A stretch of 64,000 nucleotides of DNA from Clostridium saccharoperbutylacetonicum N1-4(HMT). GTDB taxonomy: Bacteria; Bacillota; Clostridia; Clostridiales; Clostridiaceae. The position numbers were made by a program, and so were the translations under genes. Shown one piece after another: positions 1 to 8,862 of the stretch; positions within the stretch are counted from its first letter, which is position 1, and each line of letters opens with the position of its first letter. The DNA is taken from positions 6,015,501 to 6,079,500 of the forward strand of contig NC_020291.1 in the NCBI RefSeq assembly GCF_000340885.1. Direction: 5' to 3'. The notes beneath the pieces were generated by a model that was not told the DNA's origin, ran no database searches, and saw only the letters and a list, made by a program, of their open reading frames with translations.

Positions 1-858
1 TTTTGATACAATATGCAAATCAATTAATGATGACAAATATTTAGAGCATTTATCTTTAGGCTCCCCAATTTTAGTTGATATCTCATTTATCTTTGTATAA
101 CCATTTGCAATTGCTTCTATTATTGAATTATATACAGCCGGTTCTCTCAATTCCTGCTTTAGTAAATTTTTAGGTTCTTCATATAAATAACTTGACTTAT
201 CTAACAATTCTTGTTTTATATTATCCTCTATAGTATTCTTTTCATTAAATTTCTCTAAATATTGAGGAATTCCTCCGATTATTCCATAAGTCATAACTCT
301 TTCATTAAAAGAATACTTTGGAAAAAACTTCGAACTATTATAAAAATCAAAAGGCTCAATCAGCATCTGTGCAGTTCTTCTTCCAAATAATGGGCTTTTG
401 TAGCTTAATACTTCCTTTTCCATAAAGCTCATGGAAGAGCCACACACTACAATAAATAATTTTGTTTTCTTTAAGTAGTGGTCTATTAAATTTTGTAATA
501 AGGATGGCAATGTATTATTAGATTGAACTAAATACGGAAACTCATCAACAACTAATATCAGCTGCTTATCTTCGCTTTCTTTGGCTAAAAACATAAACGC
601 TTTTTCCCAAGATTCAAAAGTACTGATATAATCCGTCATTTTAAAATACTCCAGAATTTGTTTTGAAAAATTTCTAAGAGATAGGCTGCTATTATATTCC
701 TCTGCAACAAAAAATATTGCTGGCTTATTATTGCAAAATTCACTTAATAAAGTTGTCTTTCCTACTCTTCTACGCCCATACATAACAATAAACTGAAATT
801 CTTCCTTTGAATATAGTTTATTTAAAGCATTAATCTCATATTCTCTTCCTATAAACAT
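1..858 (-). CDS. ATPase of the archaeal-type ATP-binding family (3' end cut by window)
   Basis: An open frame of 286 codons runs from an ATG at 858 off the left edge of the window. It begins MFIGREYEINALNKLY and carries a Walker A motif (MYGRRRVGKTTLL) near residue 28 and a Walker B-like stretch (LILVVDEFPYL) near residue 100, then a conserved-looking GSSMSFME segment and a helix-turn-helix-like region (INEISTKIGEPKDKCSKYL). This order matches the archaeal ATPase (ATPase_2) family whose members often end in a DUF234-type domain; that end lies outside the window. A GAGGTGAAAA ribosome site precedes the ATG. Cellular role is unknown. It lies in the same orientation as three other P-loop ATPases downstream of its 5' end. 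Family assignment is by motif reading; the function is open. Confidence 0.8.
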   Translation of the reverse strand, partial: MFIGREYEINALNKLYSKEEFQFIVMYGRRRVGKTTLLSEFCNNKPAIFFVAEEYNSSLSLRNFSKQILEYFKMTDYISTFESWEKAFMFLAKESEDKQLILVVDEFPYLVQSNNTLPSLLQNLIDHYLKKTKLFIVVCGSSMSFMEKEVLSYKSPLFGRRTAQMLIEPFDFYNSSKFFPKYSFNERVMTYGIIGGIPQYLEKFNEKNTIEDNIKQELLDKSSYLYEEPKNLLKQELREPAVYNSIIEAIANGYTKINEISTKIGEPKDKCSKYLSSLIDLHIVSK

Positions 859-912
859 AAATTTTTCACCTCTATTCAATAAATAATTCATAGCTTACAC
901 TAATTTCATTAA

Positions 913-955
913 AAATAGTTAACTTTAAAGTAAATAAATTTAAAGTTAACTATTT
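913..955. repeat. Perfect 17-bp inverted repeat upstream of the ATPase gene
   Basis: Arms 913-929 and 939-955 are exact reverse complements (first arm AAATAGTTAACTTTAAA) around a 9-nt loop. It sits 55-97 bases upstream of the minus-strand ATPase start, too close to be the terminator of another gene in that orientation. It could be an operator overlapping the promoter or an RNA hairpin in the leader. The rest of the 859-1157 spacer holds only this and the terminator at 1096-1133. Confidence 0.6.
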
Positions 956-1095
956 ATATTATATCCTAAATGTTAATTATTTAAAACAATTTACTGCAAA
1001 AAGTTAATCTTAAACAGAGGATTTAGATTACTAGACTTATACCTTAATAACTAAAATAAAGTTTATCTTTATTCTGCACAACAACAATAGATTAA

Positions 1096-1133
1096 GAAAA
1101 GTACCTTCAGTAGAAATTTCGAAGGTACTTTTC
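1096..1133 (-). terminator. Rho-independent terminator of the 1158-2708 gene
   Basis: Perfect 13-bp arms (GAAAAGTACCTTC at 1096-1108 and its complement at 1121-1133) with a 12-nt loop, 25 bases past the TAG stop of the minus-strand ATPase gene. The minus-strand arm ends in TTTTC followed by a T-rich tail. Confidence 0.8.
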
Positions 1134-1157
1134 CAATTTTATACAAGGGTCAGTCCC

Positions 1158-2708
1158 CTACACATACACAATAAATATTTCTTTATTTCTCACATATATT
1201 GTCTCATGTATAAACTTTTTATTTTTATTGAAATTGTAAACAATCAAATAACCTTTATCCATTGAATGAATACTCAAATAATCACATAATTGATTAACTC
1301 CAGCTTTATGATATTCCTCTCCATGCCATATTTTTAATTCTGTTATATATTTATGGTTATTATAAGTAACAACTACATCTAATCTTTTCTCCCTAGATAT
1401 CTGAACTTCTTTAAAATCAAAACCTATCCCATTTATAATTGGTTTTATAAATGCTAAAAACAATAACCTTCCATGATATTCAATGAATTTTTCGTCCTTA
1501 TTGCTATATTGCTCTTTCATAAATTTTTGATAATTTAAAAGTACTTTTTCAAAATCCAAGCCATTATCCAATGTTAAAAAGTTCTCTCTAAAATTATAGT
1601 TTGATATATTTTCGCTTTCACGTGCTTTTATAGACGTTAAATGATTATATATATATTGTTCAAAAATCCTATTATGAATTTTACATATATTATTTTCTTG
1701 TTTTATGAATCCATATAATTCTCCAAGAGAAATCAAGCTGTCACTTGGAACATAAACTATTTCTTCACCTGATAATACTATTTTTTCAATAAATTTTTTA
1801 AAATCTTCATTATTTTCTAGATTCTTTATTAGAGAATCAAACAAAGTATTCTTTTCATATAAGAGCAATTTCACTGCTTTATCAATATTATCTTCTATCC
1901 AGTTATTTTTGAAGTTTTGCTCCATTAATAAACTTAATTTACTAACCAAAAAAGGATATCCACTAGTATAATAATATATTTTTTCAGCTATAGCCTTCGT
2001 ATCCATTTTCACATTTTCTTCGATAGAGTAATCCTTAAGCATAGTTTCTATTTCCATGGAATTAAAGGTCATATCAACATTAAAATCTACAGCAATATTC
2101 CATGGACTATTATATTTCCTTTCTTCATCAGGTCTAATTCTTAACTTTAGATTTTTCACATCATGTACTCCAGCTAAAATTACAGAATGAAAAGTATAAT
2201 CCATATCATCATTAGATAAGATATACTTGTTTCTAAGCATTCCCAAAAAACTTAAAAAGAGCTGATTATTGCTGGCTTTATCAACTTCATCTATAATCAA
2301 TAATACTGGTTTTTCAGTACTCTGTATAAATTTCGTTATAACACTGGATAACATCTGCAAGTTTTTAATTTCTACTTTTAGATTTCTAAGTTCATTTGAT
2401 TTTTCTTCATCTATAAATCTTAAGGCATCTATAATTAAAATAAAAAACGTGCTGCTAAAAACTTCCTCATCTTCAAAAACACTATCTCCAATACCTTCAA
2501 AACTTGTTCTAATAATTAGATATTTTTCTTTAAATACCTTTGCTATTTGAGATAGTAAAGTAGTTTTTCCATATTGTCTAGGCCTATTTATAATAAAGTA
2601 ATCTCCTTTATCTATAAGACTTTCGATCTTCTTAAGCTTATTATCCATATTAACCATGTAATGTTTTTTACTAATACAAGGACCTGCTATATTAAATCTT
2701 TTTCCCAA
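1158..2708 (-). CDS. AAA-like ATPase with C-terminal PD-(D/E)XK-like domain
   Basis: The 516-residue protein begins with a TTG codon at 2708, ten bases after a GGAGG site; the opening (GKRFNIAGPCISKKHYMVN) looks like a true family N-terminus, which supports that start. A Walker A motif (NRPRQYGKTTLL) lies near residues 41-52 and Walker B (PVLLIIDEVDKA) near 133-144. The last 100 residues carry a nuclease-like signature: RLDVVV followed by YITELKIW, the D...E-x-K pattern of PD-(D/E)XK folds. Related proteins are common in clostridia and many other bacteria and have no settled role; defence or DNA mobility has been suggested. It is the third member of a same-strand run with 2769-4451 and 4485-6185 and has its own terminator at 1096-1133. 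Confidence 0.75.
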   Translation of the reverse strand: MGKRFNIAGPCISKKHYMVNMDNKLKKIESLIDKGDYFIINRPRQYGKTTLLSQIAKVFKEKYLIIRTSFEGIGDSVFEDEEVFSSTFFILIIDALRFIDEEKSNELRNLKVEIKNLQMLSSVITKFIQSTEKPVLLIIDEVDKASNNQLFLSFLGMLRNKYILSNDDMDYTFHSVILAGVHDVKNLKLRIRPDEERKYNSPWNIAVDFNVDMTFNSMEIETMLKDYSIEENVKMDTKAIAEKIYYYTSGYPFLVSKLSLLMEQNFKNNWIEDNIDKAVKLLLYEKNTLFDSLIKNLENNEDFKKFIEKIVLSGEEIVYVPSDSLISLGELYGFIKQENNICKIHNRIFEQYIYNHLTSIKARESENISNYNFRENFLTLDNGLDFEKVLLNYQKFMKEQYSNKDEKFIEYHGRLLFLAFIKPIINGIGFDFKEVQISREKRLDVVVTYNNHKYITELKIWHGEEYHKAGVNQLCDYLSIHSMDKGYLIVYNFNKNKKFIHETIYVRNKEIFIVYV

Positions 2709-2768
2709 GCCTGCTCTCCCTCCTTTTCAAAGCAATTGTACATTTTCACTTCCAATTTTAGCCAGAAG

Positions 2769-4451
2769 TCAGTCCCCACTTACAATTCTAACTCTCTTTC
2801 CCTTAAAAACAATTGCAAGCTTCCATATATTTTTTACACCTCTATCTTGAAGTTCAGCTTCATATTTATTTTTTCCAATCTGATCTAAGGCTTCCTTAAC
2901 CCCTTCATCTATAGTTTTAGACGCTGTATCTTTTATTCTTTTAAACTCTATTATAATTCCAAGTTTCGAAATATCCCTTGGAATAAGCATTACATCGTAC
3001 CTTCCATAGCCACTTTCCTTGTTTGATTTAACTTCATATTTGTCTGCAAGAGATACAATCATTCCAAGAACAAAAGCATGATATACCTTTTCAGGTTCTT
3101 TCCCTGATACGTCGAAGTAACTCATATTTTTCATTACAAAGTCAGTAAATATTTCTTCAAAAACTTCAAGATCTTTTGTGATTAATGCTTTTAGCATGAT
3201 ATTATATTTTTGATTATTTAGGGTTTCTTTAAACCATTTTTCAATTAAATTTTCATAAAATATATGAACTTCTTCATTTGGAACCTTTAGTTCACAATTT
3301 AATCTGCCTCTAACAAGTTCTGTTTTTACAGCTTTTAAATACCCACTCATAAGTAAAAAACTCCAGATATTCTCATTTGAATCTTCAACTTCTGACATCA
3401 CTATAGTATCATCAATTACTTTACTAATTGACTTCCCTTCTATAAGATCTTCAAGTTCAAGTTTTAGGCTATTATCTCCTTTAAGAAGTAGTTTCTTAAT
3501 CAAATCATTGCTACTGCTATTAATCCAATAAGGCATAAACCCTTCTCGTTTATTTTTTAAATAATTCAAAACAGACCAAGGATTATATATAACTTCTCCT
3601 CCGAATATGTATCCATCATACCATTCTCTAATCCCTTCTAGTTCATTAGCAGAATCAAAATACTTTACAAGTTCTTGTATTTCCTCTTCAGTAAATCCAA
3701 ATTTATCATTAAAACTATATCTTAAAAGCGTATTTACTTCTAAATTATTAAGTCCTGAAAAAATACTTTCTTTTGCTACTCTAAGTATTCCTGTAATCAA
3801 AGATTTTTCAACATATGGATTATCCTTCAAAGCTGAAGTTAATAAGTTTCTTATAAGTGCAATCATTTCTTCGTAGTAACCATGTATGTAACCTTCTTGA
3901 ATTGGCACGTCATATTCGTCTATGAATAGCATTACTTTCTTTCCATAATGTTTATTCATATATCTCATAAGATTGCTTATCCCCTCTGCCAAAAGTCCTT
4001 GGGATGGATTTCTTGAAATTATATCTCTAAACTCTTCTTTATCAAACTCTGATAATTTAGAGCTCTCCAAGAGATATTCATGCTCATTATATAGACTAGA
4101 CAATAATACCTTAATTCCATCCTCAAAGTTTTCATAAGACAAATGTTTCTGATTTTTAAAGGTAACAAAAACAACAGGGTACTCTCCTTGAAGTTTCATT
4201 ATTTCTTTTTCATTTTCTATTTTCAATCCATTAAATAAAGATTTTGTTTCTTCTTTAGTTCTTATATCAAAAAAGTATCTTAACATACTCAAATTTAGCG
4301 TTTTTCCAAATCTTCTTGGTCTTGGAGTTAAGATAATTTTTGCTCCATTTTCTATAAATTCTTTTATTAATAAGCTCTTATCCACAAAATAATTGTTTTT
4401 TTCTATTAATTCTTTAAAATCTGAGGTCCCTATTTGTATAGTTTTTTTCAT
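2769..4451 (-). CDS. AAA-ATPase-like / PD-(D/E)XK nuclease-like protein
   Basis: A 560-residue protein opening with the family signature IGTSDFKELIEKNNYFVDKS. Walker A (TPRPRRFGKTLNLS) lies near residues 42-55 and Walker B (KKVMLFIDEYDVP) near 173-185. The C-terminal domain carries GRYDVMLI...IIIEFKRI near 484-505, the D and E-x-K residues of a PD-(D/E)XK fold. This is the AAA-ATPase_like plus PDDEXK_9 arrangement, usually 500-580 residues, so it is full length. It is a paralogue of the next gene (4485-6185), from which it is separated by 33 bases. The final residues and stop (GGGGACTGA) are part of a short motif shared by all three neighbouring gene ends. Function is not established; these families are expanded in Clostridium and Bacteroides. 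Confidence 0.8.
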   Translation of the reverse strand: MKKTIQIGTSDFKELIEKNNYFVDKSLLIKEFIENGAKIILTPRPRRFGKTLNLSMLRYFFDIRTKEETKSLFNGLKIENEKEIMKLQGEYPVVFVTFKNQKHLSYENFEDGIKVLLSSLYNEHEYLLESSKLSEFDKEEFRDIISRNPSQGLLAEGISNLMRYMNKHYGKKVMLFIDEYDVPIQEGYIHGYYEEMIALIRNLLTSALKDNPYVEKSLITGILRVAKESIFSGLNNLEVNTLLRYSFNDKFGFTEEEIQELVKYFDSANELEGIREWYDGYIFGGEVIYNPWSVLNYLKNKREGFMPYWINSSSNDLIKKLLLKGDNSLKLELEDLIEGKSISKVIDDTIVMSEVEDSNENIWSFLLMSGYLKAVKTELVRGRLNCELKVPNEEVHIFYENLIEKWFKETLNNQKYNIMLKALITKDLEVFEEIFTDFVMKNMSYFDVSGKEPEKVYHAFVLGMIVSLADKYEVKSNKESGYGRYDVMLIPRDISKLGIIIEFKRIKDTASKTIDEGVKEALDQIGKNKYEAELQDRGVKNIWKLAIVFKGKRVRIVSGD

Positions 4452-4484
4452 TGTATAATCCGCCTCTCTATTGATTTATCACAA

Positions 4485-6185
4485 TCAATCCCCAACTTTT
4501 ACCAAGTGACAGTCCCTACACTTCACGATACAATCTTTCCTATAAAATGAAATTCCATATTTTATTATATTTTCATATCCTTCTTGATTAAGCTCTTCTT
4601 CATATTTTTTCTCTTCAATCTGTTCTAAAGCTTTATCACTCATTTTAAATATATCCTTAGGATTATCACAAACCTTAAGTTCTATTATAACTGCTGGATC
4701 AAATATTGATGGTGACTTTATAAAAATATCGCTTCTGCCATCTCCAGACTCTCTATTTGATTTTACAATATATTCATGCATATTAGCTAAAACTCCTACT
4801 ACAAAGCCATGGTAGAAATTTTCATAAGCATCATTAAAACTTATAGTTTCCCTTAATAGCTTATTTAATTCCTTTTGAAAGGTATCCCTGTCTTTTTCAA
4901 ATATTGCAGAATACAAAATACTCAAATCTTTTACTTTTATTTTATCATGAAACCATTTTAAGATTTTTGTTCTAAATATATACTTTACTTCCTCATTAGG
5001 TATTTCTAATTCCACATATTTTTGATTTGTTTCACTGATTCTTTCATTTACTTTTTTAAAATAACCAGTGAAAAACATAAAATTCCATAAATTATCCATA
5101 CTATCGTAAATTTCATCATAAGTTATATCTTCATGAACTGGTTTCTCAATTGTTTTTCCTTCAATTAATAATTCTATTTCATTTTTAGTTACATTATCAG
5201 CTCTTTCAATTAAGCTTCTGACTATACTGTTTGAACTTGTATTTGCCCAATATGATGAAGGAAATACATTTGGATTCTTATATAAATCTTTAACAAACTT
5301 CACAACACTCCAAGGATTATATACCTGTGCCTGACCAAAAATATATCCATTGTACCAATTTCTAGTAAGTTCTTCTTTCTCACTAAGTCCATAATCCATA
5401 AGCATATTACTCACTTCAGCTTGGGTAAATCCAAAATATTCATCATAATAATCATTTAAAATTGAGATAATATCTAAATTATTTAAACCTGTAAAAATAC
5501 TTTCTCGTGAAATACGCAAGCAACCTGTAATAACTGCAAATTCTAAAGATGAATTTGTTTTTAAGGCGGATTCAAAAAGTGACCTTATAAAAGCTATCAT
5601 TCTATCGTAGAAGCCTTCAAAAAATGCATTTTCAAGAGGTACATCATATTCATCTATAAGAATTATCACTTTCTTTCCATGATACTTTTCTAAGCAGTCA
5701 GATAAGAATTTTAGTGCAGTTACATAAAGTCCTTCATCTCCATCTTTTCTGGCTATGCTTCTATATTCTTCTCTTTCCTCATTTAATTTATCACTTTCTA
5801 AAATATAATCATGACGTCTAAATTCATTTACTATTTCATCTTTAATACACTTAAGAGCCAAGTCAAAAGTAGGTTGTTTAGACGATTTTAATGATAAATT
5901 AATTACTGGATATTGCCCCATATGTGAAGTATATTGTTCCCCAGTTTTCATTATATTCAAATTTTCAAAAAGGTAAGAGTTATCTTCACTACTGTTTTCA
6001 AAGAAATATTGAAGCATACTCATGTTTAGAGTTTTTCCAAATCTTCTTGGTCTTGTGAATAAGTTGACATCTGCTTTATTATCAAGTAAATCTTTTATTA
6101 ATAAGGTTTTATCTACTAAATAGTAACCTCTAGTTATTAACTTTTCAAAATTATCTATTCCTATTGGTAGTGGTTTAAAATTCAT
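4485..6185 (-). CDS. AAA-ATPase-like / PD-(D/E)XK nuclease-like protein, paralogue
   Basis: A 566-residue protein beginning LPIGIDNFEKLITRGYYLVD after a GGGAG ribosome site. Walker A (TRPRRFGKTLNMS) is near residues 44-56, Walker B (KKVIILIDEYDVP) near 176-188, and the nuclease-like D...E-x-K pair (GRSDIFI then AVIIELKV) near 497-520. It aligns end to end with the 2769-4451 protein, pointing to an old tandem duplication. The coding end is odd: GGGACTGTC sits about 27 bases before the stop and GGGGATTGA forms the stop, a repetition of the 3' motif of its neighbours. Role unknown. Confidence 0.8.
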   Translation of the reverse strand: MNFKPLPIGIDNFEKLITRGYYLVDKTLLIKDLLDNKADVNLFTRPRRFGKTLNMSMLQYFFENSSEDNSYLFENLNIMKTGEQYTSHMGQYPVINLSLKSSKQPTFDLALKCIKDEIVNEFRRHDYILESDKLNEEREEYRSIARKDGDEGLYVTALKFLSDCLEKYHGKKVIILIDEYDVPLENAFFEGFYDRMIAFIRSLFESALKTNSSLEFAVITGCLRISRESIFTGLNNLDIISILNDYYDEYFGFTQAEVSNMLMDYGLSEKEELTRNWYNGYIFGQAQVYNPWSVVKFVKDLYKNPNVFPSSYWANTSSNSIVRSLIERADNVTKNEIELLIEGKTIEKPVHEDITYDEIYDSMDNLWNFMFFTGYFKKVNERISETNQKYVELEIPNEEVKYIFRTKILKWFHDKIKVKDLSILYSAIFEKDRDTFQKELNKLLRETISFNDAYENFYHGFVVGVLANMHEYIVKSNRESGDGRSDIFIKSPSIFDPAVIIELKVCDNPKDIFKMSDKALEQIEEKKYEEELNQEGYENIIKYGISFYRKDCIVKCRDCHLVKVGD

Positions 6186-6259
6186 TATATCACTCCCTGT
6201 TTAATATTCAGCTTCTTCTCTTATATTATAGCCTACATTATGTTTGCTTAAAACAAAAA

Positions 6260-6298
6260 AACAGCTAAGATTTATTATTTAAATTCATCTTATCTGTT
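6260..6298 (-). terminator. Terminator downstream of the 6362-7756 gene
   Basis: Twelve-base arms (6260-6271 and 6287-6298) pair with one mismatch; on the minus strand the hairpin is followed by seven T residues. It lies 64 bases past the stop of the membrane-protein gene. Heptamer-type repeat DNA follows at 6298-6328. Confidence 0.75.
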
Positions 6299-6361
6299 AT
6301 CAATTGTCAATGATCAATTGCCTGTAAACTTTTCCTATTTTTATACAAAGAACTTACTCCT

Positions 6362-7756
6362 CTATTTGATTTTAAATATTGTCTTGATAGCAATTCCTCC
6401 AACATAAATTAAGGCATAAATGCTTGCTAATGAACAATAAAAAATACTGCTTATCTTCCACAACATTTTATTTATAGGTACTTCTTCTAATATATTCTTT
6501 AATAATATTCCACCTATGATAAGCAAAAGAATATTTGTCATAAAAAATATTCGTGGTCCAGATGCAAAAATAGTTGGTGAAAAGCCTAAAATATATCCAC
6601 AGGCTAAGGCTGCTAAGTAAAAAATTATACACAGATATCTCTCATTTTTGTTCTTTATACACATGAACATGAGGATAACTATACTAAAAATAATAACAGA
6701 ACTTATAACAGCTGGTACTATATCAAGCATTGGATTAAAAAATATTTTATCAAGGATAGTTTGTATATCATAGGGATACTCATAACTAGTGGTGCTTAAG
6801 ACCATTTTGTTAATTGGTGCTAAGCTGCCTATAAAATACATAGACGGAATAAATGCTGAAATTCTAACTGACCATTTACTATTTCTATTAAATACTATAA
6901 TAAATAAAAGCAAACTAATTACAAGCATTAAAATAGTAGTTTCTCTAACAAGATGAGAATGAGTCCAACATACACCTTGATATACTTTTTGAAATAAAGA
7001 TAAACTATCAAACCCAGGGTACCAAGTTTTAGTTTCCGAAATGTTACGCAATTCATTACCTGGCGATAGCGTGTAAATTATCAAATTAATTAAAACCAGC
7101 AAATTTTCTGCAACTAGCCCTAAATAAAACTTTTTATCACGTTTATATAAATACAATACTGTCATTATTCCAAAACAAATTAATACAGCAGCTGTCTGCT
7201 CCATATAGGAAGCATATAATACTGATAACATTGCAATAATACAATGCTTTTTAGATATATCTTTATTGTATATTTTATAAATAAATGGTGACATTGCTAT
7301 AAGGCAAAAAAACGTCGGCCATAAATAATAAAAACTACCAGTAAACCATGAACAAGCTCTTGTTGTAACAGATATTGGTATCATAAAGAATGATAAGCAA
7401 ACAAAAACATCAATAATATTACTATGCTTCTCAAAACTATCTTTTGATATAGATAACTTTATAATATTTGAAATAAACACAACAAACATTACTGCTATTA
7501 TTGTATTTAAAATACGCCAAATGAATAAAGGTAACAAAGAAAAAATGCCTATAAAAAATTCACTAGCTATTCTTCCTCCCCAAGTTTCATAACGCATAAT
7601 TACAAAAGAAATAATACTTTTACTTTTAGAGACTGTTTCTATAAAATATGTATCATCTCCTGGATATAAGGTAATAAAACATTGGGCAATAAAAAACACT
7701 ATTGCAAAAGCAATAAAAATATACCTTTTTTTATTGACCCTCTCATTAAAATACAT
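6362..7756 (-). CDS. DUF6056-type multi-spanning membrane protein, possible GT-C-like glycosyltransferase
   Basis: A 464-residue protein with about 11 hydrophobic segments. A short cytoplasmic start is followed by TM1 and then a PGDDTYF acidic motif just outside the membrane, the position where GT-C glycosyltransferases carry their metal or lipid-sugar binding acids. Further signatures are YTLSPGNELR, ETKTWYPGFDSL and FSPTIFASGPRIFF. The same blocks occur in the 23788-25128 protein (APGNINR, ETITWFPDFN, FSPTVYASGIRTF), so the two are homologous. This matches my knowledge of the DUF6056 family. It stands alone, 2.7 kb from the polysaccharide operon, with its own terminator. A role in adding sugars to a surface glycan from a lipid donor is inference. 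Confidence 0.6.
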   Translation of the reverse strand: MYFNERVNKKRYIFIAFAIVFFIAQCFITLYPGDDTYFIETVSKSKSIISFVIMRYETWGGRIASEFFIGIFSLLPLFIWRILNTIIAVMFVVFISNIIKLSISKDSFEKHSNIIDVFVCLSFFMIPISVTTRACSWFTGSFYYLWPTFFCLIAMSPFIYKIYNKDISKKHCIIAMLSVLYASYMEQTAAVLICFGIMTVLYLYKRDKKFYLGLVAENLLVLINLIIYTLSPGNELRNISETKTWYPGFDSLSLFQKVYQGVCWTHSHLVRETTILMLVISLLLFIIVFNRNSKWSVRISAFIPSMYFIGSLAPINKMVLSTTSYEYPYDIQTILDKIFFNPMLDIVPAVISSVIIFSIVILMFMCIKNKNERYLCIIFYLAALACGYILGFSPTIFASGPRIFFMTNILLLIIGGILLKNILEEVPINKMLWKISSIFYCSLASIYALIYVGGIAIKTIFKIK

Positions 7757-8862
7757 TAGCTCACTCCTAATTAAATATTCATCAATTTACATTGCTTAAT
7801 ATTTTCATAATTCTTATAATAAAAAACTTATACCTGCAATTATTAACGTTCTATAGTCCATAACAAATTCTGATTTCCTTTAGAAATCTTTAAGTGTTAA
7901 ACAATCATTTTTGCATATATATTCCAATTATAAATATTCAATTCGCAATTATCAGTTAACAGCGAAATCCATTCAGGATTTCTTGAATTGAAATGTACAC
8001 TCTTAATTAGAACTCATATAAAATAAATTATCACTATTTTTTATTATACCAAATTATTTCATTTAGTGTAGGTCTATTTAATAAACATCGATTAAAATAT
8101 CCATTTCAATTAATTTGTGGTTATCCTCTAGTTAAATGGTAATTACCACTTCAGTAGTACTTTTTCCAGTTCACAATCAAACTCACGTGGCTAAAAGTTT
8201 ATAAAAGACACTTTCTTTTTCAGATTGCATCTAAGCTATCACATTACTTATTAAATTTAGACCTGGCACGACATCCCTTCATCTACTAATTTTTCAAATT
8301 CATTATTACTTTATTTACTTTTAATTCCTCATTAATAGATAGTTTCACATTTTTAAATCCATATTCAGACACTACTTTGTTCATCAATTGCAATTTTCCG
8401 TAAAATTCCTTATATAGTAAGATATTTCTATCAATATAGCTTTTCTAACCAAATATGTAATAATTCACTTTTCTGATGTTAATATTTGTGCTATTCTTAG
8501 TAATTATAAGGTTAATAATCTTATAATTAAATTCATTATATCAAATATAACTGAATCGTTAATTATTATAAATTTATGTGAATTCAATACAAATGCAGCT
8601 TTCCCAAAACAACCCAGAAAATCTAACCAGTCAAAACGTAGAGAAAATAATTAAATTCTTTTTAGATATAAATTACTAAGAACTTACTAAAAATTCTCTC
8701 TTCTTGTGTATCATATTTTATAGCAAGCCTTAATGATCAGACTTAGTGAATTTATAAAATTAACATCTGATGAATGAATACTTCATTTTCTATTTATTTT
8801 AGAAATTTATTAATAAAATAATAGCTGGCATTGGCTAACTTATTATACTGGGAGGAAAAATT
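7757..8862. other. Long spacer without a recognisable gene
   Basis: About 1.1 kb of AT-rich DNA between divergent genes. It holds heptamer-type repeat sequence near 7935-7960, a 7-bp perfect inverted repeat (GAAATCC, 7964-7982), and a minus-strand open stretch near 8280-8450 of about 50 codons (it reads LLYKEFYGKLQLMNKVV) with a stop and no start signal in front. Another short minus-strand stretch near 8190-8260 also ends in stops. These look like decayed coding sequence, but I cannot assign a family. Confidence 0.5.

Noticed and set aside
2269..2888. Plus-strand open frames over the ATPase genes
   Set aside because: They lie opposite well-supported coding sequence, lack ribosome sites and encode hydrophobic low-complexity peptides typical of antisense shadows.
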